The notes under the pieces: model-generated
Database searches by the model: none
What the model was told of the DNA's origin: nothing
What the model saw: the letters and a program-made list of their open reading frames with translations, nothing else
Origin: Neophaeococcomyces mojaviensis
Taxonomy: Eukaryota; Ascomycota; Eurotiomycetes; Chaetothyriales
Assembly (NCBI GenBank): GCA_030247915.1
Contig: JAPDRQ010000073.1
Span: 1-64,000 of the forward strand
Reading direction: 5' to 3'
Length of the DNA stretch: 64,000 bases
Part shown: positions 22,301 to 31,832 of the stretch, in pieces
How the letters are laid out: every line of letters starts with the position of its first letter
Numbering within the stretch: position 1 is the stretch's first letter
Program-made: the position numbers and the translations under genes

Positions 22301-23271
22301 GCAAGAATGCCACCCTGTGGTTCCGTGTATAGAGGTCGATGGCGGCACAATGAGCCCTCCTTCAAATCGAAGAAGAATTCTCTGCCATAAATGTCCAAAT
22401 ACTTGTTTTTCCGAAGGTCCCTGATTTGTGCTGGATCTGACTCCCGCTTAGCCATTGCTGCGATTGATCTCTGCTGATATGGGTAGAGACGTGTCTTTAG
22501 CCCAGTGATTTTGTTCTCAAGGACGTCAGAGATAGCTTGGGCGCCATAAGCATCTCCCCTATATTTGCCGAGATTCGTTTCGGGTGAATGTAACGTATTG
22601 AAAATGTAGAACAATGACTCCTCCTCTTCGAGTAGCGGTTCGTGGTAAACATGTATCGGACCATGCGGATCGTCTTTCCCAGTCCAAGCATTGATAGAAC
22701 AGTCTACATGGTCAAGTAGATATCGGATGAGCCGGCGGAAATCTTTGAGAGAATCACGGTTAGAGCGATCAACATCTTCTGGCAGGACATAAACACGAAG
22801 ACTTGAAATGTTTGACCTTGTGCCAATTGATAAGCCGTCAGTTCGAATCCAGCGCTTGTTCAGCCCCTGCTTGATAAGCATGTTCGGATAGAGGTCATCA
22901 TTGGTTCGTCCCCGAATGAACGTATTGGTCTTGTCATATAGCTCGTCGTAGTGATCATAAAGCCGAATTGTTCCAAATGCAACCGAACCATCATCAAACG
23001 GAACTGGTCCTGATAGTCGAGGGCCTAACTCGACAGGATCATCGGCCTGCGTGCCGACGGAAAATGTGAGTTGAGACTCTGGGAAGTTATAGACTGGATG
23101 GTCTCTTGAGCCCACTGAAGATTCAGAAGTGGGTGAAGAAGGGCGACTGCGAGTGGGTACAAAATCGTTGAAACCAATGTTAGCTGGACCTAGGAAGAAA
23201 GCTCCAGCGTATTGCTCTGCACTGTCAAGGAGATTATCCGAGCCATTGAAATGATCAGCCCAGTTTGACAT
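19354..23271 (-). CDS. SNF2-family DNA-dependent ATPase
   Basis: A 1305-residue protein with a split helicase core. The N-lobe has motif I ETMGYGKT, motif Ia VVVPPNLMVQW, motif II ICDEGHG and motif III VVSGTPSS. The C-lobe has IIFYTNDNTAFFVAEAL, LLMDLKQAALGLHVAAA and motif VI IKRAHRIGQTREV. About 350 residues, including a Lys/Glu-rich stretch, separate the lobes. No RING finger is visible, which argues against Rad5/Rad16. SNF2 enzymes translocate on DNA to remodel nucleosomes or displace proteins. The frame opens 16 codons earlier but at GTG; MSNWADHF is the first ATG. The Ser-rich C-terminus is probably disordered. Specific subfamily unknown. Confidence 0.85.
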   Translation of the reverse strand: MSNWADHFNGSDNLLDSAEQYAGAFFLGPANIGFNDFVPTRSRPSSPTSESSVGSRDHPVYNFPESQLTFSVGTQADDPVELGPRLSGPVPFDDGSVAFGTIRLYDHYDELYDKTNTFIRGRTNDDLYPNMLIKQGLNKRWIRTDGLSIGTRSNISSLRVYVLPEDVDRSNRDSLKDFRRLIRYLLDHVDCSINAWTGKDDPHGPIHVYHEPLLEEEESLFYIFNTLHSPETNLGKYRGDAYGAQAISDVLENKITGLKTRLYPYQQRSIAAMAKRESDPAQIRDLRKNKYLDIYGREFFFDLKEGSLCRHRPLYTEPQGGILAETMGYGKTLICLALILATRGHYPKIPPDHVDLTKIETQPRTASLLEMTARRLKYEGLPWKSEFYNLKKAGYHYDRCIDELQKHERVYDAEVRKSLNPSRKGKPEYSNLIRLCSATLVVVPPNLMVQWRHEINRHIDQDGLDLLVVDKPDVKIPPWPELVKYDIVLISKARFEQEYRDDDLNQGRISRGEARYKSPLTEVRWLRVICDEGHGFAGSPSKTNAMAMLDKMAIERRWVVSGTPSSTLHGVEIGLAAVESTSPRPLTSRKGELLLALKHGRSPESQQSEKRDFERLRLMVVNFLKLQPWVNNKDDKADFKKYLSPRLGDDGKQHSIPALREVLQTLIIRHRIEDVDRDLTLPPLHNKVVYIEPSYYDKLTINLFTMILITNYVTSEREDEDYMFHPKNRKKLSTLINNMAVGTFHWMGHTEKDVKTTIDIGGKYLDMHIDKVSDQDGKLLTEAILNGERALADPGWRAFSTMHEIGTFIGQFPEEAREAWALDSQGSDPLLMGTTQAREVQRYVRAGKLTSPNDPLRGLVGAGIKTMGATRERAIEYRKQNENEKKDDKEQKEQVGTKEGPKVRKSFANQMPMRLLPQRSSEKNLTPNKNPDPQVVRPEDVHLPESKILGFSSGKLTYLAQRLLHVHPNEKTIIFYTNDNTAFFVAEALELSKLTFRIYASTLAVSKRAEYLAQFNTDDDLRVLLMDLKQAALGLHVAAASRVYIVSPIWNPSLESQAIKRAHRIGQTREVFVETLVLAGTFEEAMVRRKAEKSDKSANQAAKPMVQQDANQTTVGDKDAASDGKDMLDDSGMVNVLKNVQFLKIKDSEEKFVRLKQCVPLFDKPSPKENYKAVTESKTTQDSDSLGQSKCSASKLPKICADVESRPVENLSLNDAIGTTVEDGNIPPSLSDSQPQSSSIFGPKSQHAVSIGAEIQPAAKRNCMVFALDDDDMAEHSVFNSSSQNDGRRSAKRAKSETPSNWHIS

Positions 23272-23829
23272 TTTGGAAGCTGTGGTTGTCAAGAATAGGT
23301 GACAGGCAGCACTCTGCACAGATTAGATTTTGTATATCTCACAAAAACGGGCAATGCAAATAGAAATTTAGGTCAGCAAAGAGGATATTACTGTTCCAAT
23401 CAGACGAGACAATGGCACTTGCGAAGGTGTAACAGTCATGTGTGAAAGGTTAGATGTAGTAGAATGAAAGAACAACTCTTTGCACAAGTGCTTGGAATAT
23501 AGATGGGGTATTGAGGTGATGCATCAGCCAACTACAAGCGAATTCACTTTGATGCTTGTCCTCAATTTGACTAGCTTCTTTTTCAAACCCCTTCCAGGCA
23601 GACATTCCGACGTCAGAACATAGTCTTCTAGTGTCGCTGTTGGTCTTGATACAGCGCACTACGTTCTTAGCAAACAAAGACAATGTACAGTCGCACTCGA
23701 TCGATATTATAATACCAGCACATGAAGAAGACCAAACTTTGATAGTGAATAAATTTGTCAATCAAGGCGAGGCTATGATAACACTAACCGCCAACTCTCT
23801 GTCAGCTGAGTTTAAGGTCAACCGCAACA
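23272..23829. other. Intergenic between SNF2 gene and xanthine dehydrogenase
   Basis: 558 bp with the SNF2 promoter and the 3' flank of the xanthine dehydrogenase gene. Short frames lack motifs. Nothing further seen. Confidence 0.5.
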
Positions 23830-26800
23830 TCAGATCTGCACAAAGAAGCTCATCTCCCCTTCCCTCGGCACAACCTCACACCTCTTCAGAATTGGATCTG
23901 CACAGCTGTTTCTGATCCTCTCTGGCGTGGCTGGACTTCTCAGACACAACACATCCTCCATACCCCACTGTTTCCTTGCCGCTTTCAGCGCATCTCTAAT
24001 TGCAAAGAACACTACACTTCCCATGAACAATGGAGGTTCACCAACGCCTCTACTCCTCTGGATCGTCCTCAGGTTCTTCCATTCTACGTCCTTCAGTAGA
24101 CTGACATTGAACTCTTGAGGAATATCCCGGAAGCCAGGGATCTTGTATGCGCCTGGACCACGGGTGAAGATCTGGCCGGAGGCACGGTGCCAAAGGGATT
24201 CTTCTGTAGTGAAAAGACCCTGACCTTGAACATACGCGCCTTCGATTTGGCCGTAGTCAATGGCTGGATTGATGGAACGACCGACGTCCATTTTGATATC
24301 GGTGCGAAGAGGTGTCCAGTCTCCCGTCAGTGTGTCAATCAGAACTTCGCTGGCTGCGACACCTTGTGTGAAGTAGAAGAACATCTTTCCGCTATTCTCT
24401 AGTGACGGGTCGGCTGGGTTAGGTCCCCAGACATAGCCAATCTCTGGTGTCTTGTAGAAGCCGTTGGCGGAGAGATTCACTCGGTCGAAGTATGCTGCAT
24501 GAGCCAATTGCTTCATCGTTGCGTTAGGACCGAACTTCTCCCTGTAAGGCTTGAGGCGTTCGTTGATCTGCATGCAAGCATTATAGGCGGCGTATCCGTT
24601 CAGATCAGAGCTTGCAGATGCTGCTGTCGACGAAGTATTGGCCACGGTATTAGTTGCAGTCTCCGAGATATGGACATCCTCAAGTGGTACCTGGAGAGCC
24701 TCGGCTACAATCATGCAGACTTTTGTATGTAAACCCTGACCCATCTCTGTGCCACCATGAGCGATCAATATACTACCATCGTGGTAGATGTGAACTAATG
24801 CGCCAGCCTGATTCAGGAACAGCGCAGTGAACGAGATGCCGAACTTCGTTGGGATAATCGCCAGACCTTTCTTCTGCCATTTGTGAGTGGCATTGAACTC
24901 TTCAACTTCCTTGCGCTTCTGCTCGTAGCCAAAATCGTTCCAAACTTGTTTCCACATGAGCGGCACATGCCAATCCTCGAGCTTCTGGTGGAAATGTGTG
25001 GGCTCCTCAGGCTCGTACATGTTAACTTCGCGGAACTTTTCAACTGGCATACCAAGTCTGTCGGCCACTTCCGACATGTATGTCTCTGCGATGAACATGC
25101 CTTGTGGTCCTCCAAAGCCACGGAAAGCAGAGTTCGAGACGGTGTTGGTCTTGCAAATGCGACCTTCGACATTGACGTTCGGAATGTTGTAGCAGCCATC
25201 GATGTGTGAAAGGCCCCGATCAACAACAGCAGCAGACAGATCTTGCGACCAGCCACCGTTATTGAAGACACTTGCTTGCAAGGCCTGAATCTTGCCATCT
25301 TTGTTGACACCGACCTTCCAGATCCCTAAGAAAGGATGTCTCTGACCCGATGTCATAATATCTTCATCTCGATTAAGCATGCATCGGACAGGCCGCTTCA
25401 CCTTCTTGGCTGCAGTTGCCACAATACATGCAAGCTGGATGGATCGAGTTTCTTTGCCGCCAAAGCCGCCACCGAGGCGCTTGACCTTCGAGACAATCTT
25501 GTTGTTCTGAACGCCTGTAACCTGAGCGACATATGCCTGTGTCTCTGTCGGGTTTTGAGTACTCGACCAGATTTCCAGTTCACCATCTTCGGGCTTAGGA
25601 ATAGCCAAGGCAGCATTTGTTTCAAGGTAGAAATGCTCTTGACCACCCATGCGAGCTGTGCCCTCGAAGACATGGTCGCATTCAGCAAATGCTTTTTCGA
25701 CATCACCTGTCTTGATGTATCTATAGTGTTCGAAGAAACTCTGCTTCTCTACAGCTTCTTCGATGGTGAATATAGCAGGTAGCTCTTCATACTTAACGAG
25801 TACTGCTCTGGCACCTGCCAATGCCCGTTGGGCAGTGTCTGCTAGAATCATACCAATAGGCTGACCAGCAGTGAAGACCTCATCCTCGGCAAAAAAGACT
25901 TCGTCACAGACTGGAGCTCCCCACCAGTTCGCCTTCGGAGTAACGACATCATGTCGATCAACCCATGCAACAACGCCAGGCATATCGAGAGCAGGAGAAG
26001 CATCGACAGAAAGCAGTTTAGCATGTGCTTTCGTAGACAAAACCAAAGCACCAATCAATTCATTCTTCTGGAGAGGGATATCGTCTGTATATTGTGCCTC
26101 GCCCGTGCATTGCTTCAGTGCAGCAAGATGAGGATTTGCTTTGCCGAGCACTTTCTGCGTGTAGGCAGCTGTCGCATCATGGTCTTTCTGACCTCTCGAG
26201 ATTTCTCGTTCAATCTCTGGTATGGCTTCTTTGTCAACCAGCTTCTCGCCAGCTGCAATATTGACGAGAACATCGTGGAAGAACTTATAGAAGAAGCCCA
26301 AGGCAAGAGTCTTGCGGTAAGTAGCCATACCTCCAGGGACACCAAATGGAAGATTGAAGTCCTTCTCGAGGGCATTCATGGTACCTTCGAGAGTGTCCTG
26401 ATCTGCGAAGTTCTTTCCAACCAGATAGTCGGACGCATTCTTTGCTAGAACGGTGATAGGAGCCATGCCTCCATATACAAGGCTGGCAGACTTGACAAAG
26501 TTAGAGTCGTCCATAGCAACGCTTAGACAAGCATTCACAATAGCGATGTCATCGTCCTTGCGCTTCGATTGCTTGTACGTTCGAACATAGTGGCCTTTCT
26601 CGGCTGCAACAGGCACTCGAATGGCAGCAATGACTGCATCCTCCGGCAAAGCCGTCACTCGATAGCTCTTAAAGAAAGTATTCATTGGGATCTCAATCGT
26701 CTTATCCAGCGATTTTGCGATCAGGACTGAATTCGTGGACACAAAGACAGGGTTGAGATCAGAAATCGGCGATGCTGTCGCAAGGTTACCGGCAGGTGTG

Positions 26801-27933
26801 CCAACGTTGCGGATTTGTCGACCAGCGAAGTACCGAATCGCTTTCTTGACAGACTTGATAGGCTGTGCTTTGGCATCACCGTAATGCTTGACAGCCTGAT
26901 CGCAAATGTTCTCAAGGTCTGTCAAGGCCACGTTTCCACCTACCTCAAGATAATCATCTTCAAACTTGTACTGTCTCAATTCAGCGATGTCTCCGACGTA
27001 CACCGAAGCATTGTACTGCATAGCCTTGAATCTGATTTCAATCTGGGTCTCTGTGCTTCCGCCAATAAGCTTAGCTTTGGGGAAGGCGTGTTTGATTTCA
27101 AGCAACTGCTGAAGGGTAACTGGTCGATACCACTTCTTCCGCTTATTGCCCAATGCAAGCGGCTGGAAGTTGTGTTTGTGCAGAGCAGGAGGGAAAATGA
27201 GCTCTGTATCCTTGTCATAATGAACAAAGGAAGGTGGTGTGAATTTCAAGTCCCTGTCGACTGCTCCGTTGTTTTCACCATTCAACTGCACAGCACCAGT
27301 CGAACCAGCACACGAACCACCATTCTCCATACAGCAGCCTGAACCACCGTTTGTGATTGACTTGCCACACTTCTTGTTAAAGCTCTGAGCAGCATCAAGA
27401 ATTGGTCTGTACCCAGTACATCGACACAGGTTGCCGTCAAATGCCTCCTCGACTTCATGCTCATCAGGCTCGGGCCCATTGTTTCGCAGCAGTGCATACA
27501 AGCTCATTACTATCCCAGGCGTGCAGAAGCCGCACTGACTGCCACTAGCCATGGCAATTCTTTGTTGCGTTGGATGCGGGCGGGACGAGTTGCCGATGCC
27601 CTCCACTGTGATGACATGTTTCCCGTCGACGCTGACCAGCGGTGCCAGACAGGCATTGACTGAAGCATGGTATATCTTCCCAGTAGTGGGATTTAATTGC
27701 GATATAACCACTGTGCAGGCACCACAACCTCCTTCTGCGCATCCGAGCTTGGTGCCTGTCAGGCCAACACCTCGCAAGTACTCAAGGAGGGTAATCTCTG
27801 GATCGATCGAATCAAGCTCGATTTTCGTGCCGTTTAGGTAGAATCGGAGCGTGTCGTCGTAGCTCTCTGTAAGCGCTGCAAGCGATACTGGTTTCTCGCT
27901 CACAGCGGCAGTCTCAACGAGGCCTGGCGCCAT
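23830..27933 (-). CDS. hxA: Xanthine dehydrogenase (molybdopterin hydroxylase)
   Basis: A 1367-residue intronless protein with the complete xanthine dehydrogenase order. The plant-type 2Fe-2S domain has GCAEGGCGACTVV with a fourth Cys in NACLAPL; the second 2Fe-2S domain has QCGFCTPG and NLCRCTGYRPI. The FAD domain has KLIGGSTETQIEI, and the molybdenum domain has GGGFGGKETRS, FRGFGGPQG, GTEMGQGLHTK and SRGVGEPPL, whose Glu1299 corresponds to the catalytic Glu (1261 in bovine enzyme). It oxidises hypoxanthine to xanthine and urate with NAD, the first step of purine use in fungi, and is typically induced by urate. All cofactor ligands are present. The Aspergillus symbol is by homology of family. 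Confidence 0.95.
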   Translation of the reverse strand: MAPGLVETAAVSEKPVSLAALTESYDDTLRFYLNGTKIELDSIDPEITLLEYLRGVGLTGTKLGCAEGGCGACTVVISQLNPTTGKIYHASVNACLAPLVSVDGKHVITVEGIGNSSRPHPTQQRIAMASGSQCGFCTPGIVMSLYALLRNNGPEPDEHEVEEAFDGNLCRCTGYRPILDAAQSFNKKCGKSITNGGSGCCMENGGSCAGSTGAVQLNGENNGAVDRDLKFTPPSFVHYDKDTELIFPPALHKHNFQPLALGNKRKKWYRPVTLQQLLEIKHAFPKAKLIGGSTETQIEIRFKAMQYNASVYVGDIAELRQYKFEDDYLEVGGNVALTDLENICDQAVKHYGDAKAQPIKSVKKAIRYFAGRQIRNVGTPAGNLATASPISDLNPVFVSTNSVLIAKSLDKTIEIPMNTFFKSYRVTALPEDAVIAAIRVPVAAEKGHYVRTYKQSKRKDDDIAIVNACLSVAMDDSNFVKSASLVYGGMAPITVLAKNASDYLVGKNFADQDTLEGTMNALEKDFNLPFGVPGGMATYRKTLALGFFYKFFHDVLVNIAAGEKLVDKEAIPEIEREISRGQKDHDATAAYTQKVLGKANPHLAALKQCTGEAQYTDDIPLQKNELIGALVLSTKAHAKLLSVDASPALDMPGVVAWVDRHDVVTPKANWWGAPVCDEVFFAEDEVFTAGQPIGMILADTAQRALAGARAVLVKYEELPAIFTIEEAVEKQSFFEHYRYIKTGDVEKAFAECDHVFEGTARMGGQEHFYLETNAALAIPKPEDGELEIWSSTQNPTETQAYVAQVTGVQNNKIVSKVKRLGGGFGGKETRSIQLACIVATAAKKVKRPVRCMLNRDEDIMTSGQRHPFLGIWKVGVNKDGKIQALQASVFNNGGWSQDLSAAVVDRGLSHIDGCYNIPNVNVEGRICKTNTVSNSAFRGFGGPQGMFIAETYMSEVADRLGMPVEKFREVNMYEPEEPTHFHQKLEDWHVPLMWKQVWNDFGYEQKRKEVEEFNATHKWQKKGLAIIPTKFGISFTALFLNQAGALVHIYHDGSILIAHGGTEMGQGLHTKVCMIVAEALQVPLEDVHISETATNTVANTSSTAASASSDLNGYAAYNACMQINERLKPYREKFGPNATMKQLAHAAYFDRVNLSANGFYKTPEIGYVWGPNPADPSLENSGKMFFYFTQGVAASEVLIDTLTGDWTPLRTDIKMDVGRSINPAIDYGQIEGAYVQGQGLFTTEESLWHRASGQIFTRGPGAYKIPGFRDIPQEFNVSLLKDVEWKNLRTIQRSRGVGEPPLFMGSVVFFAIRDALKAARKQWGMEDVLCLRSPATPERIRNSCADPILKRCEVVPREGEMSFFVQI

Positions 27934-28568
27934 CCTGAAGCTTTATTTCATTAAGAGAACTTTAGTGGAACAATCCGATGGTCAAGAAGCCCGCCAGGTT
28001 GGCATTCGCAAGGTCACGTAGAGAGAGCGAAGCAAGAGGGGAGGAGAGTATTAACAGCATCAAGAGCAGAATGTGTTCTGCGAAAGCGTCTCTTATCTTA
28101 CCATCGACGATCGTCAAGTGTCGTACATTTGACCTCAAAGGCTTGCCACATGGTGGAACAACGCGATTCTGCCATGCCCGCGTTGGCTATCAGCACGTTC
28201 GATGTACGAATCAGAAGAAAGATATTTGGTAGACGGCGAGCTCCGTAGGAGGGTTGATCTAGCAGGGCGATTTTGGGCTTAACCAGTTTTGTACTAGTAG
28301 AGTGGGTGGCCGATTTGCGAGATCTTGAACGTGAGGGGTCATTGGGCATCCAAGTTGATTGATCGAACCCCCTAGTCAATACGCGATATAAGGCTTTAGA
28401 GACTTCACATTTGAGGTCTATGTTTACTAGTCGTAATCTCGTAATAAGTCCAGATTTCCCAAAGCCGCTTTTAATTCACAAAATGATGGTCGCTTGCCAC
28501 GACCAGCCCAAAAAAGACACAAGAAATAAGTCCGACCCCTTCTAAGAATGCCCAATCCCTATCATGCT
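27934..28568. other. Intergenic upstream of xanthine dehydrogenase
   Basis: 635 bp containing the hxA promoter and the 3' flank of the ADAM gene. GATA-type sites cannot be judged reliably by eye. No gene is supported. Confidence 0.5.
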
Positions 28569-30959
28569 CTATGCATATCTCACACTCTGATTCGGCGCGC
28601 CATACGAAGGAGGCGGGTACTGAGGCGCCCAGTTATTGTTTTGCCCAGGCGCACCATATCCTCGGTTGACCATATTCGGCGGGATAGGAGGTCCATTCCA
28701 CCCCATATTGCGCTGAGAGGGGTTGTACGCTGCACCCCGCTTGCCGCCGCGCCGTCCACGCCGACATGCTCGGAGACAGCATCCAAGTATTGCGAAGAGA
28801 AGCAAACCTCCAAGCGCAGAAGCCAGGGCGATGACCAGGGTTTTGTTGTCATCAATCCAGCTGCGTACTTCACCACCAACTGTGCTGCCTTTACAAACGC
28901 CATTGGCACAATGTCCACCGCCGCCACACGGCGTCCCATCAAGGAAATTTTGTTGTACTGAATAACAAACATTCGGGCCAAAATCGGGGCTAGCGCAAGA
29001 TATAGTGCAAGATTGAGAGTTGCAGGAATAGGTATCGTTACCTTGAGTATAGCTTCCCATGACTGTTTTGCATTGCTGATCCCTGGATGTGCATTGACCG
29101 CTGGCGCATTGGAGGCCATTACCGCAGCTTGTGCCATCGTTTTGTGTTTGGTCGACTGGGCAGGTGGCATTGTTCCCGGTGCAAACCTCCTGGGGATCAC
29201 ATTCTCCAGTTGACGCCCTGCAGACAGCACCAGCTGTTTTGTATTGACATTGAGTTGTACAGCACCCTTCATTGCTGGGGTCACAGACAGCGTTTGTGTT
29301 GAATTTGCACGTTGTTGGATTACAACAAGAGTTGCCAGCGCATCCATCGGCACCTCCGCAGTCACAATCTTCGCCCTCCTCAACAATACCGTTTCCGCAT
29401 TGGTTTCCTGTAATGGTGACGACACCTCGGTTATCTGTCAGGCAGTTCGACTGCACAGAATTTCGACCCAGAGCGCTGCAAATATTCCCAATAGAGCAAG
29501 GAGAGAATTTTGATATTCCTGGAGCCGAGTAAGGATTCATCATGTACTGTGCCCCTGCATCGCAACCACTCTGACTGAATGGGCAGCATTGCGACGCACT
29601 CACTGCTTGGGAGTTCTGACAAGCGCTTGAGTCACAGTCATGCACAGCACCAAATGTGTGGCCAGATTCATGAGCAAAGACTTGCCATTCAGAGCTCGTT
29701 CTGGCTATCACATTTGCCCCGGTCACAGTCTGGGTGGTGCCACTAGTATCTTGTTGACTCGTGCCGCCGTGATTGCACAGCTGACCAAGCCATGCTAATC
29801 CCACTTCAGCGCCAGTGTTGCATTTTGTGAACAGAGACCAGTAGGCATTGGTGTCGCCTGCGCTACCTCTCCACGCCGAGAAGTCATTCAGTCGGTTTGT
29901 GATGGTGTAAGTGTCCGAGCATCCGACGTTCCATTTGGTTTGGGTGGCAGGTGTAGCTGGGCACTCAGCGGGCGAAACAGTGAGATTGCGCAGACCAAGC
30001 GTAATATTGAAGGTAGACTGGTAAAGATCTGAGGCAGTGTTGACTACATTGATAATGTTCTGGCGCAAGGAATCAGTGGAATTGAAATCACCTGTATAGG
30101 TACAGTCAGTTGCGATGCCTACTAGAGCAACGCGACGTGAAGCTGGACATCCAGTTGTATCGCCAATGGTGCTCCTCAGGTTGACTCCAGCGGAGTTGCC
30201 GTTCCCAACACCACCTCCATCGATACTGGATTGACGTTTTCCGAAGATATGCGACGAAGACATCTCACCCCATGACACCAAACTTCGCGACAAAATTTCG
30301 GCGTGGACTGGATGTTGGTTGTCAGTGTTGAAAGGGAGTTCGTCTGCACCACATGATTTCGCAGCACTTCTCTTCCGAAGCTCAGTGTGTGATAATCGTC
30401 CAACGTCAGAATCGCGGTAAATAATCATATACTCATCATCGCCATCCTCAACAAGAGGATCCTTCTGGTGTTTGGTTGACATATAAGTCGACTTTAATTG
30501 TATATGGTGATGGTCGCCCATAATTGTAAAAGCACCTTCGAACAGTGGCAGAACGCCATCACGTCTGATGACAATCCTGGCCCAACCAACGTGCGTATTC
30601 GTACCATCGTCCTCCACAAGATATGCTTGCCCTTGATAGACCTTGTGCTCTTCTCGAATAATCTTCTCCGACTGCTTCACGTTACCATCTATGTCGAGGA
30701 ATTGTATATAGGAGTCGTCTCCTAGAATGTCGTGGTTTGGCTCGAGGGTTAGTCGGATGTGTTGTGGGTTTTTGTGAACGTCGAAAGTCAAATCAAAATG
30801 CGAAAACGCATTGACCCTTTGGTTATGCGTGTGAATCCTGGGCTGTTCGACCAGTGCCAAATAGTTTAGAGGGTCGCGTGCTTGTGAACTACCACGAACC
30901 ACAGTAGTCAAACATAGAACGCTGGCGACTGATGCCGCCAGCTGCTGAAGAAAGCGCAT
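28569..30959 (-). CDS. ADAM-family membrane metalloprotease
   Basis: A 796-residue type I membrane protein. It has a signal peptide (MRFLQQLAASVASVLCLTTV), a propeptide-like region with an RKRS processing site near residue 200, and a reprolysin-type zinc domain with HESGHTFGAVHDC starting at His430. A Cys-rich disintegrin-like block with CDCGG, CCNPTTC and CQYKTAGAVC follows, then an EGF-like/Cys-rich stretch, one membrane segment (LVIALASALGGLLLFAILGCC) and a basic then Pro/Tyr-rich cytosolic tail. Filamentous ascomycetes encode one or two such proteins (ADM-A/ADM-B type), probably for shedding surface proteins. The HExxHxxGxxH zinc ligands and catalytic Glu are intact. Confidence 0.9.
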   Translation of the reverse strand: MRFLQQLAASVASVLCLTTVVRGSSQARDPLNYLALVEQPRIHTHNQRVNAFSHFDLTFDVHKNPQHIRLTLEPNHDILGDDSYIQFLDIDGNVKQSEKIIREEHKVYQGQAYLVEDDGTNTHVGWARIVIRRDGVLPLFEGAFTIMGDHHHIQLKSTYMSTKHQKDPLVEDGDDEYMIIYRDSDVGRLSHTELRKRSAAKSCGADELPFNTDNQHPVHAEILSRSLVSWGEMSSSHIFGKRQSSIDGGGVGNGNSAGVNLRSTIGDTTGCPASRRVALVGIATDCTYTGDFNSTDSLRQNIINVVNTASDLYQSTFNITLGLRNLTVSPAECPATPATQTKWNVGCSDTYTITNRLNDFSAWRGSAGDTNAYWSLFTKCNTGAEVGLAWLGQLCNHGGTSQQDTSGTTQTVTGANVIARTSSEWQVFAHESGHTFGAVHDCDSSACQNSQAVSASQCCPFSQSGCDAGAQYMMNPYSAPGISKFSPCSIGNICSALGRNSVQSNCLTDNRGVVTITGNQCGNGIVEEGEDCDCGGADGCAGNSCCNPTTCKFNTNAVCDPSNEGCCTTQCQYKTAGAVCRASTGECDPQEVCTGNNATCPVDQTQNDGTSCGNGLQCASGQCTSRDQQCKTVMGSYTQGNDTYSCNSQSCTISCASPDFGPNVCYSVQQNFLDGTPCGGGGHCANGVCKGSTVGGEVRSWIDDNKTLVIALASALGGLLLFAILGCCLRACRRGRRGGKRGAAYNPSQRNMGWNGPPIPPNMVNRGYGAPGQNNNWAPQYPPPSYGAPNQSVRYA

Positions 30960-31832
30960 AGCGCTTCTGACTTATGTTATTGTCTTATTGTGTTTCGATC
31001 ATGAGGGCAAAGTTGTTGCAGTAGTTGCGGATTCGCAATCAGGCTGAGAGAGGTCAAAGCTGGTAAACGATCGGGCTGGTACTGCTGTACGAAAGGAAAT
31101 GATGGTAGTAAAAGCAAAGCGAAAGACAAGAGGGAACAGAGATGTGAACAGTAGCGAGAGCAATGTACAGTGACCACAGATAGATGACGACTAAACGTCT
31201 TGGTTTGTATCGAGGAGCAGTCAAACGAAGGATGGAACAAGAATATGCTACTGAATTAACGCTGGTGGATGGCGACGATTATTGCAGGGGGCTGTGGTGA
31301 GTGGTTGAACTCCGGGATGCCGTAGCTTAACATGGAATAGGCTTAGCATTTTGCAGGCGCGGGGGGCGCAGTTGCTCTTGGCAGCATATCAACCATGAAC
31401 TGTTTTGCAACAAACTTGCCAAATCTTCGTGACGCCTGACCAATCTCCTCCCAGTGTAGGTTGTCACGGAGTCCGCTCATGGCAACAGATCCTTGTTGAT
31501 GTTGCCGACGCTCCGACGTCCTTCTGACATGCTCCGATCCTCTCGGAATGGTGAGATTTGGTCTATTTATGCATAGTACAAGCAACAGCTTAGGCGTGTC
31601 AAATGCCTGTGCCTTGTCATGCTTCAGCAATCCTAAGTCGCAACTTGAGTTGCCGTTGCACAATCACTTGGGCCGCAGAATATTACTCATGAGGAGGCTG
31701 TTTCAGCCTGTTCCCTGGTTGAAACTGCTTTTGCATAAGCAACTGTTTTAACTAAGGGCCTGCCGCTAAAGTTTCAAGGATCTGTCCCTTTGACCCTCCT
31801 TCTCTTCGGCCGAATCAATGTGTCGGGCTGTG
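30960..31832. other. Intergenic between bna3 3' end and ADAM gene
   Basis: 873 bp including the ADAM promoter. It contains one possible very small gene on the minus strand (separate entry) and small inverted repeats near 31690-31745, for example GCTTTTGCATAAGC. Confidence 0.45.
31343..31480 (-). CDS. Possible 45-residue micropeptide
   Basis: An ATG in good context (GTTGCC before ATG) opens 45 codons ending in PPAPAKC. The product begins MSGLRDNLHWEEIGQASRRF and continues with an amphipathic basic helix (GKFVAKQFMVDMLPR), so it looks protein-like rather than random. The frame continues open upstream in unrelated sequence. I do not recognise a family. It may equally be a terminal exon or chance. 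Confidence 0.3.
   Translation of the reverse strand: MSGLRDNLHWEEIGQASRRFGKFVAKQFMVDMLPRATAPPAPAKC

Noticed and set aside
22840..22856. B-box-like GTTCGAATCC
   Set aside because: It lies within the SNF2 coding sequence and has no A box or cloverleaf around it.
28580..29425. 281-codon minus-strand frame
   Set aside because: Alternative phase within the Cys-rich part of the ADAM gene; the regular Cys codons keep it open.
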